NCBI GenBank assembly: GCA_036346275.1
Contig: JAYEVK010000364.1
Coordinates: 1 to 64,000, forward strand
Source of the DNA: Otatea glauca
Lineage: Eukaryota > Streptophyta > Magnoliopsida > Poales > Poaceae
Direction of reading: 5' to 3'
DNA: 64,000 nt
Shown: piece after piece, positions 54,171-64,000 of the stretch
How the letters are laid out: each line of letters opens with the position of its first letter
Numbering within the stretch: the first letter of the stretch is position 1
Position numbers and translations under genes: made by a program
The notes under the pieces: model-generated
What the model was told of the DNA's origin: nothing
The model's input: only the letters and a program-made list of their open reading frames with translations
The model's database searches: none

Positions 54171-55060
54171 CGCTTACCATCGGACATATCAAAGCGCCTC
54201 GGGAGGTCCCGAGTATACTTACCTTGGTGCAAGAAAGTACCCTCCCGAGTCTGCTTGATTTGGAAGCCAAGAAAGTAGCTCAACTCGCCCATCATACTCA
54301 TCTCAAACTCTGTGCTCATCACATCAGAAAACTGAGACACAAGCGAATGAGATGAGCCACCAAAAATAATATAGTCCTCATAAATCTGGACGAGAAGAAA
54401 ATACGACTCATGATGTTTGATGAATAGAGTCTTGTCTACTATGCCCATCTTGAAGTCATGGCTGAGAAGATTTGACTTGAGCCTCTCATACCATGCTCTG
54501 GGGGCCTGCTTGAGTCCATACAAAGCTTTGGAAAGCTTGTATACATGACTCAGAAACTTGGGGTTCTCAAATCCTGGAGGTAGTTTGACATAAACCTCTT
54601 CCTCAATATAGCCATTAGGGAATGCACTCTTGACATCCATTTGATAGAGCTTGAAGCCCCGGGATGTAGAGAATGCAAGCAGGATCCTGATAGCCTCTAG
54701 TCTAGCTACAGGGGCAAAAGTATCCTCAAAGTCAAGACCCTCAACCTGAGAAAAGCCCTGTGCAACTAGCCTAGCCTTGTTGCGAATGACAACCCCATCC
54801 TCACTCTGCTTGTTTTTGAACACCCACTTGGTCCCAATGACATTATGACCAGATGGACGTTCCACAAGCTGCCAGACTTTGTTCCTCTCGAAGTTCTCAA
54901 GTTCCTCATGCATAGCATTAGTCCAAGACTCGTCAGATAATGCATGAGTCACATCCTTCGGCTCAAACGAGGCAACAAAGGCAGAGTGAAGGCAGAAACT
55001 GGACAAACCTGTTTTTGAGCGAGTGACTCACTCAAACAAATCGCCGATGATCTAATCAGG
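54167..55060 (-). pseudogene. C3 reverse transcriptase
   Basis: A 279-codon frame covers almost the whole copia RT: GHNVIGTKWVFKNKQSEDGV, NKARLVAQGFSQVEGLDFED, YQMDVKSAFPNGYIEEEVYV, ALYGLKQAPRAWYERLKSNL, then the polymerase box. The box reads IYEDYIIFG where YVDD is expected, so the second catalytic Asp is Tyr. The frame is otherwise long, so loss of activity may precede most other damage. It ends FEMSMMGELSYFLGFQIKQT, leading to RNase H. Confidence 0.9.
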
Positions 55061-55347
55061 TGGATGAGAATGCTGAATATGACAAGGAGGTACAGAAGCA
55101 GAAGTGGCCTCTACCTCATGCACAGAAGAGGTAGGAGCAGAGCCACTAGCTGCATGAGAGTCAGAAGGCAAGGGCTAGCCTTCCTGAGGTGCAGAAATGG
55201 AAACAGGAGGCACCCCAGGTGTAGAGGGGACTGGATCAGGTGGAACACCATCATCTCCATCATCCTCATCCTCTACAAAGATGGTCTCGGAGGATGAAGA
55301 AGAGCCTGAAAAATCAGGTCTAGCTCCTGGGCTAGCCTCATCAAAGG

Positions 55348-56110
55348 TCACTTCACAGGTCCTATCATCCTATACGCATCGCAACTCCAGACCCTATAGC
55401 TACGAGAAGAAGTCGAATAACCCAGAAAGATACCATAAGAAGAACGAGACTCAAACTTATCCAGGTTACCAGACTTCAAAATAAAACACTTGCAACCAAA
55501 CACACGAAAATGAGAAACACTGGGCTTTCGCCCATACCTCAACTCGTAAGAAGTGCGGTGCAAATGTGCTCTCAAGAATACACGATTAGAAATATGGCAA
55601 GCGGTAGCTATAGCCTCATCAAAACTTCCTAGAGTATCTTGTACTGTCTAGCATCGTCCCCGCCATCTCTACTGTGGTCCTGTTCTTCCTTTCCACTCGC
55701 CATTTCTTTGAGGGGCGAGGGAGAGGAAAAGCGATGCTCTAAATCGACTCCACACGTAAACTCTCAAAATAGGAGTTCTTGAACTCCGTGCCATTATCAT
55801 CATATAGCTCGTAGGGCACCGTGGAGCTCAAAGACAACCTATGAACCAAACCCCTAAAATGGGTAAAAGTCTCATCCTTCGAGGACATGAAAAACACCCA
55901 AGAGTACCTCAAAAAATCATCAACAATGACAAGAACATACCACTTCCCACCCACTGACTGCACTCTAGTTGGACCAACAGTGTCCATATGTAAAAGCTGT
56001 CCTGGTGCATCAGTCATCACAACAGTGACTGGGAGATGAGAAGCAGCAACCATCTTGCCATGTCGGTAAGGAGAGCAAACTAAGTCTTTGACCATTTTGG
56101 GTTTAGGCAA
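55348..56110 (-). pseudogene. C3 integrase
   Basis: Frame 56110-55739 holds the catalytic core: LLHMDTVGPTRVQSVGGKWY (first Asp), VLVIVDDFLRYSWVFFMSSK and YDDNGTEFKNSYFES (second Asp). Frame 55575-55348 is the C-terminal part, MRAHLHRTSYELRYGRKPSV, FGCKCFILKSGNLDKF and GIFLGYSTSSRSYRVW. About 160 bp between them contains the region of the catalytic Glu in broken frames. The interval 55061-55347 toward RT is a low-complexity linker without a clear frame. Confidence 0.86.
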
Positions 56111-56142
56111 ACCACGAATGAGGTCGTGACTGCTAACTCAGG

Positions 56143-56637
56143 TCAAATGATCAAATCCAATGTGACCAAGTCCCTATGCCAGAAGGAGAGATCACGGGAC
56201 TCTGAAGCAATCAAACAACGGAGAGAGTCTCCAGAAGAAGCAGAAAAATCAGCACGAAAGACTCTCCTATATCTAGAAATCCCGCAAACTAACCCTCCTG
56301 AAGAATCGAGGATTCTACAGGCACTACTCTTGAAACTCACCTCGAAAGAGTCATCAATAAGCTGAGAAACAGAAAGCAAATTGTATTGCAGCTTACTCAC
56401 TAAGGCAACATCTTTAAGAATGAAATTGTTATTAATGCAGATGGTACCTTTAGCAATGACTCTACCTAAAGAAGCATCCCCGAAAGTGATCAACTCAACA
56501 CCAGGGGCTCGGACTAGGGAAGAGAACCATCGAGAATCTCCGGTCATATGTCGAGAATAACCGGAGTCAACAATCCAAACATCTCCCTTCCCCATCTGAC
56601 GAACCTGATCAAGACACAAGAGAGAAAGATGACTCAT
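56143..56637 (-). pseudogene. C3 protease and pre-integrase domain
   Basis: DVWIVDSGYSRHMTGDSRWF gives the D-S-G active site of copia retropepsin. VSKLQYNLLSVSQLIDDSFE and SLRCLIASESRDLSFWHRDL mark the GAG-pre-integrase region with the first His of the zinc finger. It is one open frame of 164 codons. Confidence 0.87.
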
Positions 56638-56990
56638 TGCTGGGATAGAGTGAAGACTTGGGGACCCAATACTGAACCACTCGACACCTCAGAGTACCAG
56701 CCACTGAAGAAGACTGAACTTGAGTGTCTCTCTGACGTTTAACACTAACAAGATCAGTAGCAACTCTAGTACATGATCTAGGAGCTGTAACTGGGTTGGC
56801 CCGTCGTGGTGCAAAGGCTGGACCATCCCAGTGAGGCTGCCTAAAACTCCTACCAGAAAATATCTCACGCCGCTGATATCTACCTCGATGAGAAAAATGA
56901 GGAATATCAAGAGGACGGCGGAAAGAATGACCACGAGCGGCTCCAGGACTAAAACTCAAGAAGCGAGATGAAAACCAGTCTGGATCTTGC

Positions 56991-59317
56991 CTAAAAAAGC
57001 AGCGACTCTCTAACCTGTCTAGAAGCAGTGTGTGCCTTAGGAGCACTCAGAATCTGGGGATGACCCTGAATACCCCTAAGAGCAGCAAAACACTCACGCC
57101 GAGTGTTCTTGGCGCGCCTAAAGCAAAAATCTACTAGGTGACCATCCTTCTTACAGAAGGTGCATGCGTACTTTGCCTTGCTAGAGGCAGAAGCAACAGG
57201 AGTAACACCTTTCTGGTCAGAAGTCCGATGGACAACCCCAGCAGACCTAAACACGGTGGTACTCACTGTGGGAGCTACCACAATCTCACCACCCTTGGAG
57301 CCACGCACAATGGTGGGAGGATGCGCCCGAGCGTGCTCTAAGGGATCAAATCCTAGACCTTGATTGAATCTACTAATCTTGGATTGGTCTAGAATAAGAT
57401 TGAGCTTCTTCTTGCCTCCAACAAACTTCTCGAGAGTGCTCATGAGATACTGGCAATCTCGGAAGAAAGAGGCACATTAAGAACAGTGGGAAGAAGAGGA
57501 AGAAGAACCAGAAAGATGAGCTCTGTCAGCACGTGCATTTTTCTCCCTCAGCACAGCTGCCTCAATCTTGAGGGCCTCACAAGAAATGTACGACGCATTT
57601 CTAATCCTATGGACTTGGTCTTCTAGCTTTTTCTTAAGTTCGACATGGATTTTATACATATCATCCTTAACTCCAACACACAATAGGCAACCAGTTTATG
57701 ACTTAACTAGTAAGTACTTAGCAAGTTGATCACACTTAACATTTAAAGCATCATTGTCAAGTTTTAGTTGCCTACAAACCTCACATGAGCTGACTGGGTC
57801 CTTAGAAACATGCAATTCAAGTTCATCATTTTTAGCAGAAAGCTTTCTAAGGTGTGAGCTCATGGCATCAATTTCAGTAAGCAGTTTAGGGCAATTATTA
57901 CAATAAGCATTTGTGTGAGCATGAGAAAAACTAGCATCAGCAGGAATGTCAATAGTGACAGAACTAGCATTCTTCGACCTTAGATTCTCAAGATCAACAA
58001 GCACACTATCATGCAAAATCCTTAGGTTCTCCGGCTCTACAAGCAAAGCATCACAGAGTGTACAGCTATCAGAGTCTCGGGTGGAACATGATTTAAGTGA
58101 AGCTAACTCCCGAGACAAGCTATCTACCTCTTTCTCTAACTCAGAACACCTCGACCAAGCCTTAGCATGAAACTTGCCTAATTTACAGAAGGCATCATTT
58201 AACTCGTCATAGGTGGGTACCTCATCCGTGTCATTTAGACGGCTCGAGTCGCTTACTTCAATGGCGCCGCCATGAAGCACATCTTAGGAGAATCGTCGCT
58301 GCCCTTCACCTTCTCTTGCGAATCGTCCTCGCTTGCATCGCTCCAGTTCTCCGTGTCGAGAGCTCGATGTCGCCCAAAGTCTGGCGAGGACCGGTGAAAA
58401 ACTTCTTGTTCTTGGCAAAGTTGCGGTACTTCTTCTTAGCCGGCTCACGAGCTGGGGCCTTCTTGTTGCGGTTCATGTCGGTGTAGTCATTCTTGCTCGA
58501 ACCGCCTTGTTCGTTTTTGCCCTTCTCGTTTGCTCGAACGTGGTTGGGGCCACCACACTCGAAGCAAATGATCTTGCCCCCTCTCTTCCTCTCTCTCACC
58601 CTCTTGTAAATGTTAGTAAATTTACGAGTGACAAGTGCAAGCTCATTTTCTGGAAATCGTTTCAGAACTTCATCACTTACATCGCAAAGAACAGAGAGAG
58701 AAACCAGAAGAAAAATCAAGAGAGGATCCAGAGGAAGACCCGATGGGATCGGTGACTAGAGCCATCGACTGAGATTTCGTCTTACGAGAGACAACATCGA
58801 TCTCATGAGTCTTGAGACGAGAATACAGCCCATCAAGAGTCAAGGTCGACAAATCAGTGGAGTCCTTGATGGTAGTCACCTTCATTTCCCAAACTCGAAG
58901 ATCGAGTGCTGTCAAGAAATGTCGAGCATTATCCGAGTCAGGGTATATGCAACCGACTGCTCAGAGGTCGCTTAAGATCTTTGTAAACCGACCAAAGCAC
59001 TCGTCAAGACTCTCACCGGCGTGTTGTTTAAACTTGTAGAACTCACGCTTGAATTGGTCCTGTCGAATCGTCTTGATTTGGGTAGTGCCCTCATGGTAAG
59101 CATCGAGGGTCACCCAAATCTCGTGAGCGGAACGGAGGTGAGAAATCCTATCATACTCACTGCGGCTAAGACCCTGTATGAGAATGTTCCTTGCCTTAGC
59201 GTTTGCCTCAACGTCAACCATATTGCCGGCCGTGACGTTTTCATCAGTAGGAACCTCATACGGGAGTTTCACCTTCTGTCATATCAGGAAGCCCTGGACA
59301 GTGATGTATGATTCCAT
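56991..59317 (-). pseudogene. C3 gag, extended, with coiled coil and zinc knuckles
   Basis: The probable start is ATG at 59317 (MESYITVQGFL) with a TGA after 13 codons. The core is 59272-58961: GLSRSEYDRISHLRSAHEIW and FKREFYKFKQHAGESLDECF (copia-type gag polypeptide). The frame at 58719-58306 has a first zinc knuckle, IICFECGGPNHVRANEKGK, with the last Cys lost. 58280-57696 is a coiled-coil-like segment (CSELEKEVDSLSRELASLKS). 57443-56991 has a second, intact CCHC (YACTFCKKDGHLVDFC). The long gag with downstream coiled coil fits SIRE/Maximus elements. Frame changes occur between most blocks, and 56638-56990 is a Ser/Arg-rich linker to protease. Confidence 0.84.
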
Positions 59318-59427
59318 TCGAGATTTTCAAAAATGAAAATCAACTCGAGAGAAAATAGGAGGCGTGGTGAAATATTTGTCCATCACAATGGCTCTTGAGA
59401 CCGATCAAGATCTATGAAAGAGCAAAA

Positions 59428-59442
59428 CCGGCTCTGATACCA
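59428..59442 (-). other. C3 primer binding site (initiator tRNA-Met type)
   Basis: TGGTATCAGAGCCGG on the minus strand, two bases after the LTR end. Confidence 0.9.
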
Positions 59443-59444
59443 AT

Positions 59445-61032
59445 TGAAAGACCGAGATGGCGATTAGAGGGGGGTGAATGGTCCCAAATTAAAATATGTT
59501 TTCTAAGGAAGATCACAAATGCAGATTTTCACCCAAAGAAACCAAGCCAAAACCCTTAGATATCAAATGGAAGCAAAAGAGTCAATTTTCACAAAAATCA
59601 GCCTGATGCCAGTGCTATCGCACTCTGGGGGCGATACTACCGGGTTACTGTAGCTACAGTGAAATCAGGAATATGAACAGCGTTTTCAGCACAGGTTCAA
59701 ATAAGAAAATTGATGTATCTTTTGATCTGTTGTTCCAAACTTAACCAAACTTGGTAGATAAGGTCCTTGGGATGTCAGGAACTTATTTCAATCTTCAATC
59801 AAAAGGATTGATGTCAAAGTTCCGACCTTTATACCCGGGAAGGAAGAACGCACCAAGTTTCGACAAAAATCGAAAGAGCTTCGATCAAGGCTTACTCGTG
59901 GGGTTTTGATGATCAAAGTGATCTTGAATGACTTCCCACATGTCCTAGCAAGCAAGAGAACACAAAGAAAATCAAGGATACGCAATCTACAAGATCAAGC
60001 ATTCAAGAACGCAAAAGATCAACTTTTTGTAACAAGAACGCATGGATAGCCTAGATGATTGAAATATGATCTCAAGAAAGAATCAGTCATAAACCTCATC
60101 AAAAGATTCTTAAGCAATTATAAGCTAGCTTCTCCACTGATCTCTTGTCTCTTGGGACTACACCGACTTCATCTCCGGCCATCTTCCGGCGAACATCCTG
60201 CCAACTTGAACCTCCGGCCATTCCATGCCTAGTTCCAGCCTCCCTTCGCCTCACCATAACCACCAAATGAAGTCCTACATCCACAAAGACAAGAAGACCC
60301 TTCTTGGTTCCACCGTGAACCCAGCGCATCAATTTGATCATGAATTGGGGTTAGAACAGACCAAAACGGACCAAAACACTTCAACCAAATGCAAACATCC
60401 TGTTTTCAATACAGCAGCAATCTTCTCAATTTTTTAATGATTTTTTTATGTTGCTTAGATGAAAACTTATCAATATGAAAAAGTTGTGTTTCGAAATTCT
60501 CTACAACTTTCATGTAGAACACATAATTTTGTGAGCACGAGAAGACTTTCAAAAAGGCATATTACTGCACGCTGTCAAAATCGGTCCAGCGTAAACGTGA
60601 GATTCTCTATTAACCTTCCCGGTTTTTTATGATTTTTTATGTTGCTCAGATGAAAAACTTATCAAAATGAAAAAGATGCGTCTTGAAATGCTCTACAACT
60701 TTCATGTAGACCAAATAATTTTTTGAGCATGGGAAGACCTTCAAAAAGGCATATTACCGCACGCTGGTAAAACTGGTCCGTCATACACGAGAAACTCAGT
60801 GCGATTTGGTCCGTCATACAGGTGAAAACCACTGCGATTTGGTCCGTCATACATGTGAAACTTACTGCGATTTGGTTCGTCATACACATGAAACTTACTG
60901 CGATTTGGTCCGGCGCAAAAGCACTTCCAACTTGAAATCCATTTTAAATCCAAACTCAAATCTAAGCTATCCTAGATCACATAAAGTCAAATATTCAACA
61001 TAAACATGGATGGACCTCCACATGGTCCTTCA
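59445..61032 (-). repeat. C3 5' LTR, with 466-bp internal deletion
   Basis: It starts TGAAAGACCGAGATGGCGAT and ends CATGGTCCTTCA on the plus strand. Relative to the 3' LTR it jumps from AAGCAATTA directly to TAAGCTAGC near 60120, a junction with a 2-bp overlap. The minisatellite has four units (60775-60906). Confidence 0.85.
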
Positions 61033-61424
61033 GGCCGAAAAACCGAACCGATCTGTTGGAAACCCTAATTTTGGATCACCGACTTTCACGGTGCAGATTT
61101 CACAAATAACGGCAGAATCTGGATAGGAGGCCAAAAGAGATTTTGAGGATCATTTTGTTACATTTCAGAAAAGCATGAAAACGTGAAAATCCGAGTTCAT
61201 ATACGAAAGTTATGAGCAAAACACCGAACTGGATAGAAATAAAACAAAAAGCTACACGAAAGAAAAAACGATTAGCAACTAATGCAAGCAATCTAATGGA
61301 TCAAAACTTAGCAAAACTTCCTAAAATTCCATATTAAACTAAGGGTTTACTTTTTGTGGGATAATTTTCGAAATAGGATGAAAAAATAAAAATACTCTAA
61401 GGATAGAAATTTGTCACCACTCAA
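61033..61424 (-). other. Probable leader of copia-type element C4 (right part)
   Basis: This AT-rich DNA lacks coding and lies between the C3 insertion and the C4 PBS. It would be the 5' untranslated leader of C4 on the minus strand. Confidence 0.45.
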
Positions 61425-61440
61425 CCATGCTCTGATACCA
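61425..61440 (-). other. C4 primer binding site (initiator tRNA-Met type)
   Basis: TGGTATCAGAGCATGG on the minus strand, three bases after the putative C4 LTR end. It is the same type of PBS as in C1-C3. Confidence 0.8.
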
Positions 61441-61443
61441 AGA

Positions 61444-62174
61444 TGGTAGGGGGGTGGCCCAATCTTGCGATGACGAATATGATAACTCAGACTCGTGAAC
61501 CCTAATGAATACTGGCGCCAACCACTGTCTCGATACAGCAACCTACGACACGTAAATTTGCCCAAGAACACGCTTCGATCCTCTCCTACTTGACCACACG
61601 AAAATAGACACACGCTTCCTTGCAATCACCCTGAAAAAGTTGCAAAAAACAACGATGATAATTTCAGATTGGAACTCTCTATTCTAATGAGGGCATTGGA
61701 GCACAAGCTATAGAATCTAGAGTATATCTTTAACCTGAAAATTCGTAGTTGCAATTACAATGGAGGGAGCACACATATATATACATATGAAAGAGGGCAT
61801 GAATAGTATTCGTCATGAACAGTACTCGGATATGAACAGTATTCAACCATGAACAGTAGCCCCTGTGGGAAGTTTTCATGTGAAGTACTCATGTTTCCAT
61901 GCTATGATGTCTTCTTTTGTTTGAAGATAGCTGAATTTTCTCTTTCCTTTCCTTTTTCTCCTTTGTTTTCTTACTTCTTTTCTTTCTTTGTTGATGGCAT
62001 ATATGGAAGGAGATGGATGGTCTCATGGGCCACATAGGCTACATTGAATTGGAATTGTCCATGCCTCCGAGTGTTCCTGTGTGTTGTGTGTTTTCCAGTA
62101 CTAGTAATTTTGTGGCGTTTCCTTTTGGTAACCATCCTCCCTCACCTCCCACTGGTCACACCATGTTCTAACAT
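61444..62174 (-). repeat. Probable LTR of C4
   Basis: From TGGTAGGGGGGTGGCCC to TGTTCTAACA on the plus strand (about 731 bp). On the minus strand it starts TGTTAGAACATGG, holds a TATATATAT stretch near 61778, and ends CCACCCCCCTACCA next to the PBS. No second copy is in the window, so the outer edge is inferred from the TG..CA form alone. Confidence 0.55.
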
Positions 62175-62642
62175 ATACGTGAGCATATACGTATCACCAA
62201 CAATGCCGAATTTGGCCTAGAAAGACGGAATTTTTTTATATATGTTTGTCCAATTGTTTTAATTGCTGAAATTGAGTTTGAATTTTTAAAATGAATAAAC
62301 CAACTTCAAAAATTATGAAAAAAATTGAGAGGTACTTTAGATTATTTAGAACCTAGAAAAAATACTGCCAGCTATGAACAAACTCAACTTGACTTTTAAA
62401 ATTCAAAAACCGTAGCTATAATTTAGGAAAACATTTTCTAAAATATGAATTTTTTGGAAATTACATGATATTGCAAGAAAATTATTGGAAACTCATTTAA
62501 ACAACTTTCAGGAATTTTTGAGATGTTACACTTTTTTAGTTTTGGAACGGCATTTCACGAAAGGGATTATTGTGGTTTTGCCACCCCTTTGTGGCAACTT
62601 TAGAATTTGTCATTTTTATAGTTAGCTTCGAGGTTTTCCCAC
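62175..62642. other. AT-rich non-coding stretch
   Basis: I see no gene, tandem repeat or match to other parts of the window here. Confidence 0.5.
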
Positions 62643-62840
62643 CATCCTTGTTAGGGATGGCAATCGGGTGGGTACCTCCGGGTACGACTGGTGCCCACCT
62701 GAACCCGAAACCCGAAATCATGCCGCCCGTCCAAACCCACTAGACTTCTCGGTTACGGATTTGTACCCACACCCGAACCCGATAGATACCGAACCCGAAT
62801 GGGTATCCGAACCCATCAGTTCATTACTATCTCTACTCGA
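62643..62840. repeat. Dispersed-repeat-like segment (GGGATGGCAATCGGGT family)
   Basis: It opens TTAGGGATGGCAATCGGGTG and contains repeated ACCCGAACCCGA / GGGTATCCGAACCC motifs in both orientations. Sequences of this form are common dispersed repeats in plant genomes, and I associate them with non-autonomous DNA transposons. Ends and target duplications are not resolved. Confidence 0.4.
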
Positions 62841-62910
62841 TCCGTTGGTTGTTTCTTCATTGAACTTCAGGAAGTTAACTGGGGCCTACGACTATGCATC
62901 CAATTTTTAG

Positions 62911-63520
62911 TGTTGAAGTGACCAGATTAGCTGCTAAGTATTTTTCAAGGGCAAGATATTAGTTGCTAGATAGCAGAAGGAACAAACAAATTAGCAAAAG
63001 ACAAAAAGATCAAACGAATGCTTTTTTACATGGTCGCAACTGAAATTCAGAGATTTAGTCCTTCCGAGAATCAGCAACTGGAACTTCATCCTTCAGAGGT
63101 CATAAAAGAGCCAATTTTTTCACATGCTAGTTCATGAGCTCTACAACATTCGGTGGTCTTAAAACAGAGAAGACAAGAATTAAATATATCAGCTCACTTG
63201 ATGAACAACGCAAACCATGAACACTGACAATTGTAAATGATGCATGACCATTGTCAGTTCCTAAAGGGATTTCCAATAGGAATTCAGTTCATAAAATGTA
63301 TCTAGTAGCAAATAAAACGGAATTTCCTAAAGGAACTCTTTTAAAAAAATATGTCTATTAGCAAATACATGAACACTGTCTTGAGGGAACAAGAAAATTT
63401 ATTGCATACATTCAGATCACAACTCAGATCCGAACTAAATTGATCTATAGTTCAATCCTCTAACAACAAATTTATTTGCTAGCAGGCATCAAACAACACA
63501 TTTAGGTCCGGAGAATCTAC
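62911..63520. other. AT-rich non-coding stretch
   Basis: No coding or structural signal was recognised. A short internal similarity (GGAATTTCCTAAAGGAACTC against CCTAAAGGGATTTCC) near 63261-63340 may be a local repeat. Confidence 0.4.
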
Positions 63521-64000
63521 CTTGCACCCGGCTGCAGGGAGGAGGGCGGCCGTGCGTGACATTGGGACGAGAACGGCGTGGCGGCATCGGGGAGGACCGC
63601 AGCGTAGGTTAGGGGGAAGGCGATGGGACGAATGGAGGTCGGCGTGGAGAGGATCCGGATGAAGGGCGATGATGGGCTGGAGACGGCATAGACGAGAGGA
63701 AGCGAGGGCGACGCCGAAGGGTCACCGGAGTTGGCCGGGCGCAGGAGGTGTAGGGTCTCTTCCGCTTCGCGCTTTCGCTTCTTTGGGCTCGACCCACGGC
63801 GAGAGGGTCTGGCGGCGTCGGGAGGTGCACGAGCAAGGTAGGTGGCTCCGACGCGGTGAGCCTCATCGAGGGGATCTTAACGCCGGTGTTGAACACGAAG
63901 TGTGCCGATAGTTGAGCGGAGGAGGCGGGGAGGACCAGGAGAACCAGCGGAGCGCGCAGTTCACTGAACCGGCGGAGCACGCGAGGCAGGGGAGGAGAAT
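63521..64000 (-). other. GC-rich segment with a weak aldo-keto-reductase-like peptide
   Basis: The base composition changes sharply to GC-rich, as in grass exons. A 123-codon minus-strand frame (63980-63609) is mostly Pro/Arg/Ser-rich and looks non-conserved. One short piece at 63864-63902 reads HFVFNTGVKIPSM, close to the N-terminal HFVLNTGAKIPS-type block of plant aldo-keto reductases. The following GLGTW motif is absent. It may be a captured gene fragment, an exon edge or coincidence. Confidence 0.35.

Larger units (their letters stand above)
49547..61032 (-). mobile_element. Large Ty1/copia element C3, SIRE/Maximus-like
   Basis: This 11.5-kb minus-strand element has LTRs 49547-51695 (2149 bp) and 59445-61032 (1588 bp, internally deleted). 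LTR ends are TGAAAGAC and GGTCCTTCA. Flanking pentamers are GGTCG (49542-49546) and GGCCG (61033-61037), one transition apart. Order is gag (long, with coiled coil and zinc knuckles), protease, integrase, RT, RNase H, then a 1.75-kb spacer before the 3' LTR. Large size, long LTRs and extended gag fit the SIRE/Maximus lineage. Frames are broken and the RT active site is mutated. Confidence 0.88.

Noticed and set aside
63609..63980. A complete aldo-keto reductase gene at the right edge
   Set aside because: Only about 12 residues resemble the family; the rest of the frame is low-complexity and the key downstream motif is missing.

Overview
The window looks like repeat-rich, probably heterochromatic nuclear DNA of a grass (Poaceae). 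This rests on the style of its LTR retrotransposons, on a plastid-derived rps15 fragment that reads like the grass protein, and on a GC-rich segment at the right edge. I recognise no intact cellular gene. Almost everything is nested LTR retrotransposons, plus a roughly 153-bp satellite array split by one of them. Element names (G0-G2 for Ty3/gypsy, C1-C4 for Ty1/copia) are labels used only here.

Left block, 1-25080. G0 is a minus-strand Ty3/gypsy element whose 3' part lies beyond the left edge. A plus-strand relative of the same family, G1 (3760-24669), is inserted in the 5' LTR of G0. A complete minus-strand Ty1/copia element, C1 (6054-14180), is inserted in the gag of G1. G1 carries gag, protease, RT, RNase H, a second archaeal-type RNase H and integrase. 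Between pol and its 3' LTR it has an antisense, intron-containing gene that resembles the family annotated as 'putative gypsy type transposon' (Transposase_28).

Middle, 25081-49014. A tandem array of ~153-bp monomers is interrupted twice. The first interruption is a ~570-bp plastid insert holding an rps15 pseudogene and a 52-bp perfect palindrome. The second is C2 (27897-47072), a minus-strand copia of the same family as C1. The 5' LTR of C2 is itself split by a well-preserved Tat-type Ty3/gypsy element, G2 (33944-46361). G2 has gag, protease, RT (YIDD), two RNase H domains and integrase on the plus strand. Converging on them is an antisense gene with a plant mobile domain (PMD), three GT-AG introns, its own TATA-like box, and an embedded piece of an unrelated Ty3 element.

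Right block, 49015-64000. C3 (49547-61032) is a large SIRE/Maximus-like copia element on the minus strand, with ~2.1-kb LTRs and a 5-bp target duplication. It sits in the leader of an older copia-type element, C4, of which a PBS and a probable LTR remain (61425-62174). The last 1.8 kb is AT-rich DNA, a short dispersed-repeat-like segment, and a GC-rich segment with a faint aldo-keto-reductase-like peptide.

The insertion order is supported by target duplications and by uninterrupted sister copies inside the window. It runs G0, then G1, then C1 on the left; satellite, then C2, then G2 in the middle; C4, then C3 on the right. Most coding regions carry stops and frameshifts. Part of this may be technical: C1 differs from C2 repeatedly at CAG/CTG sites, often by loss of the middle base.
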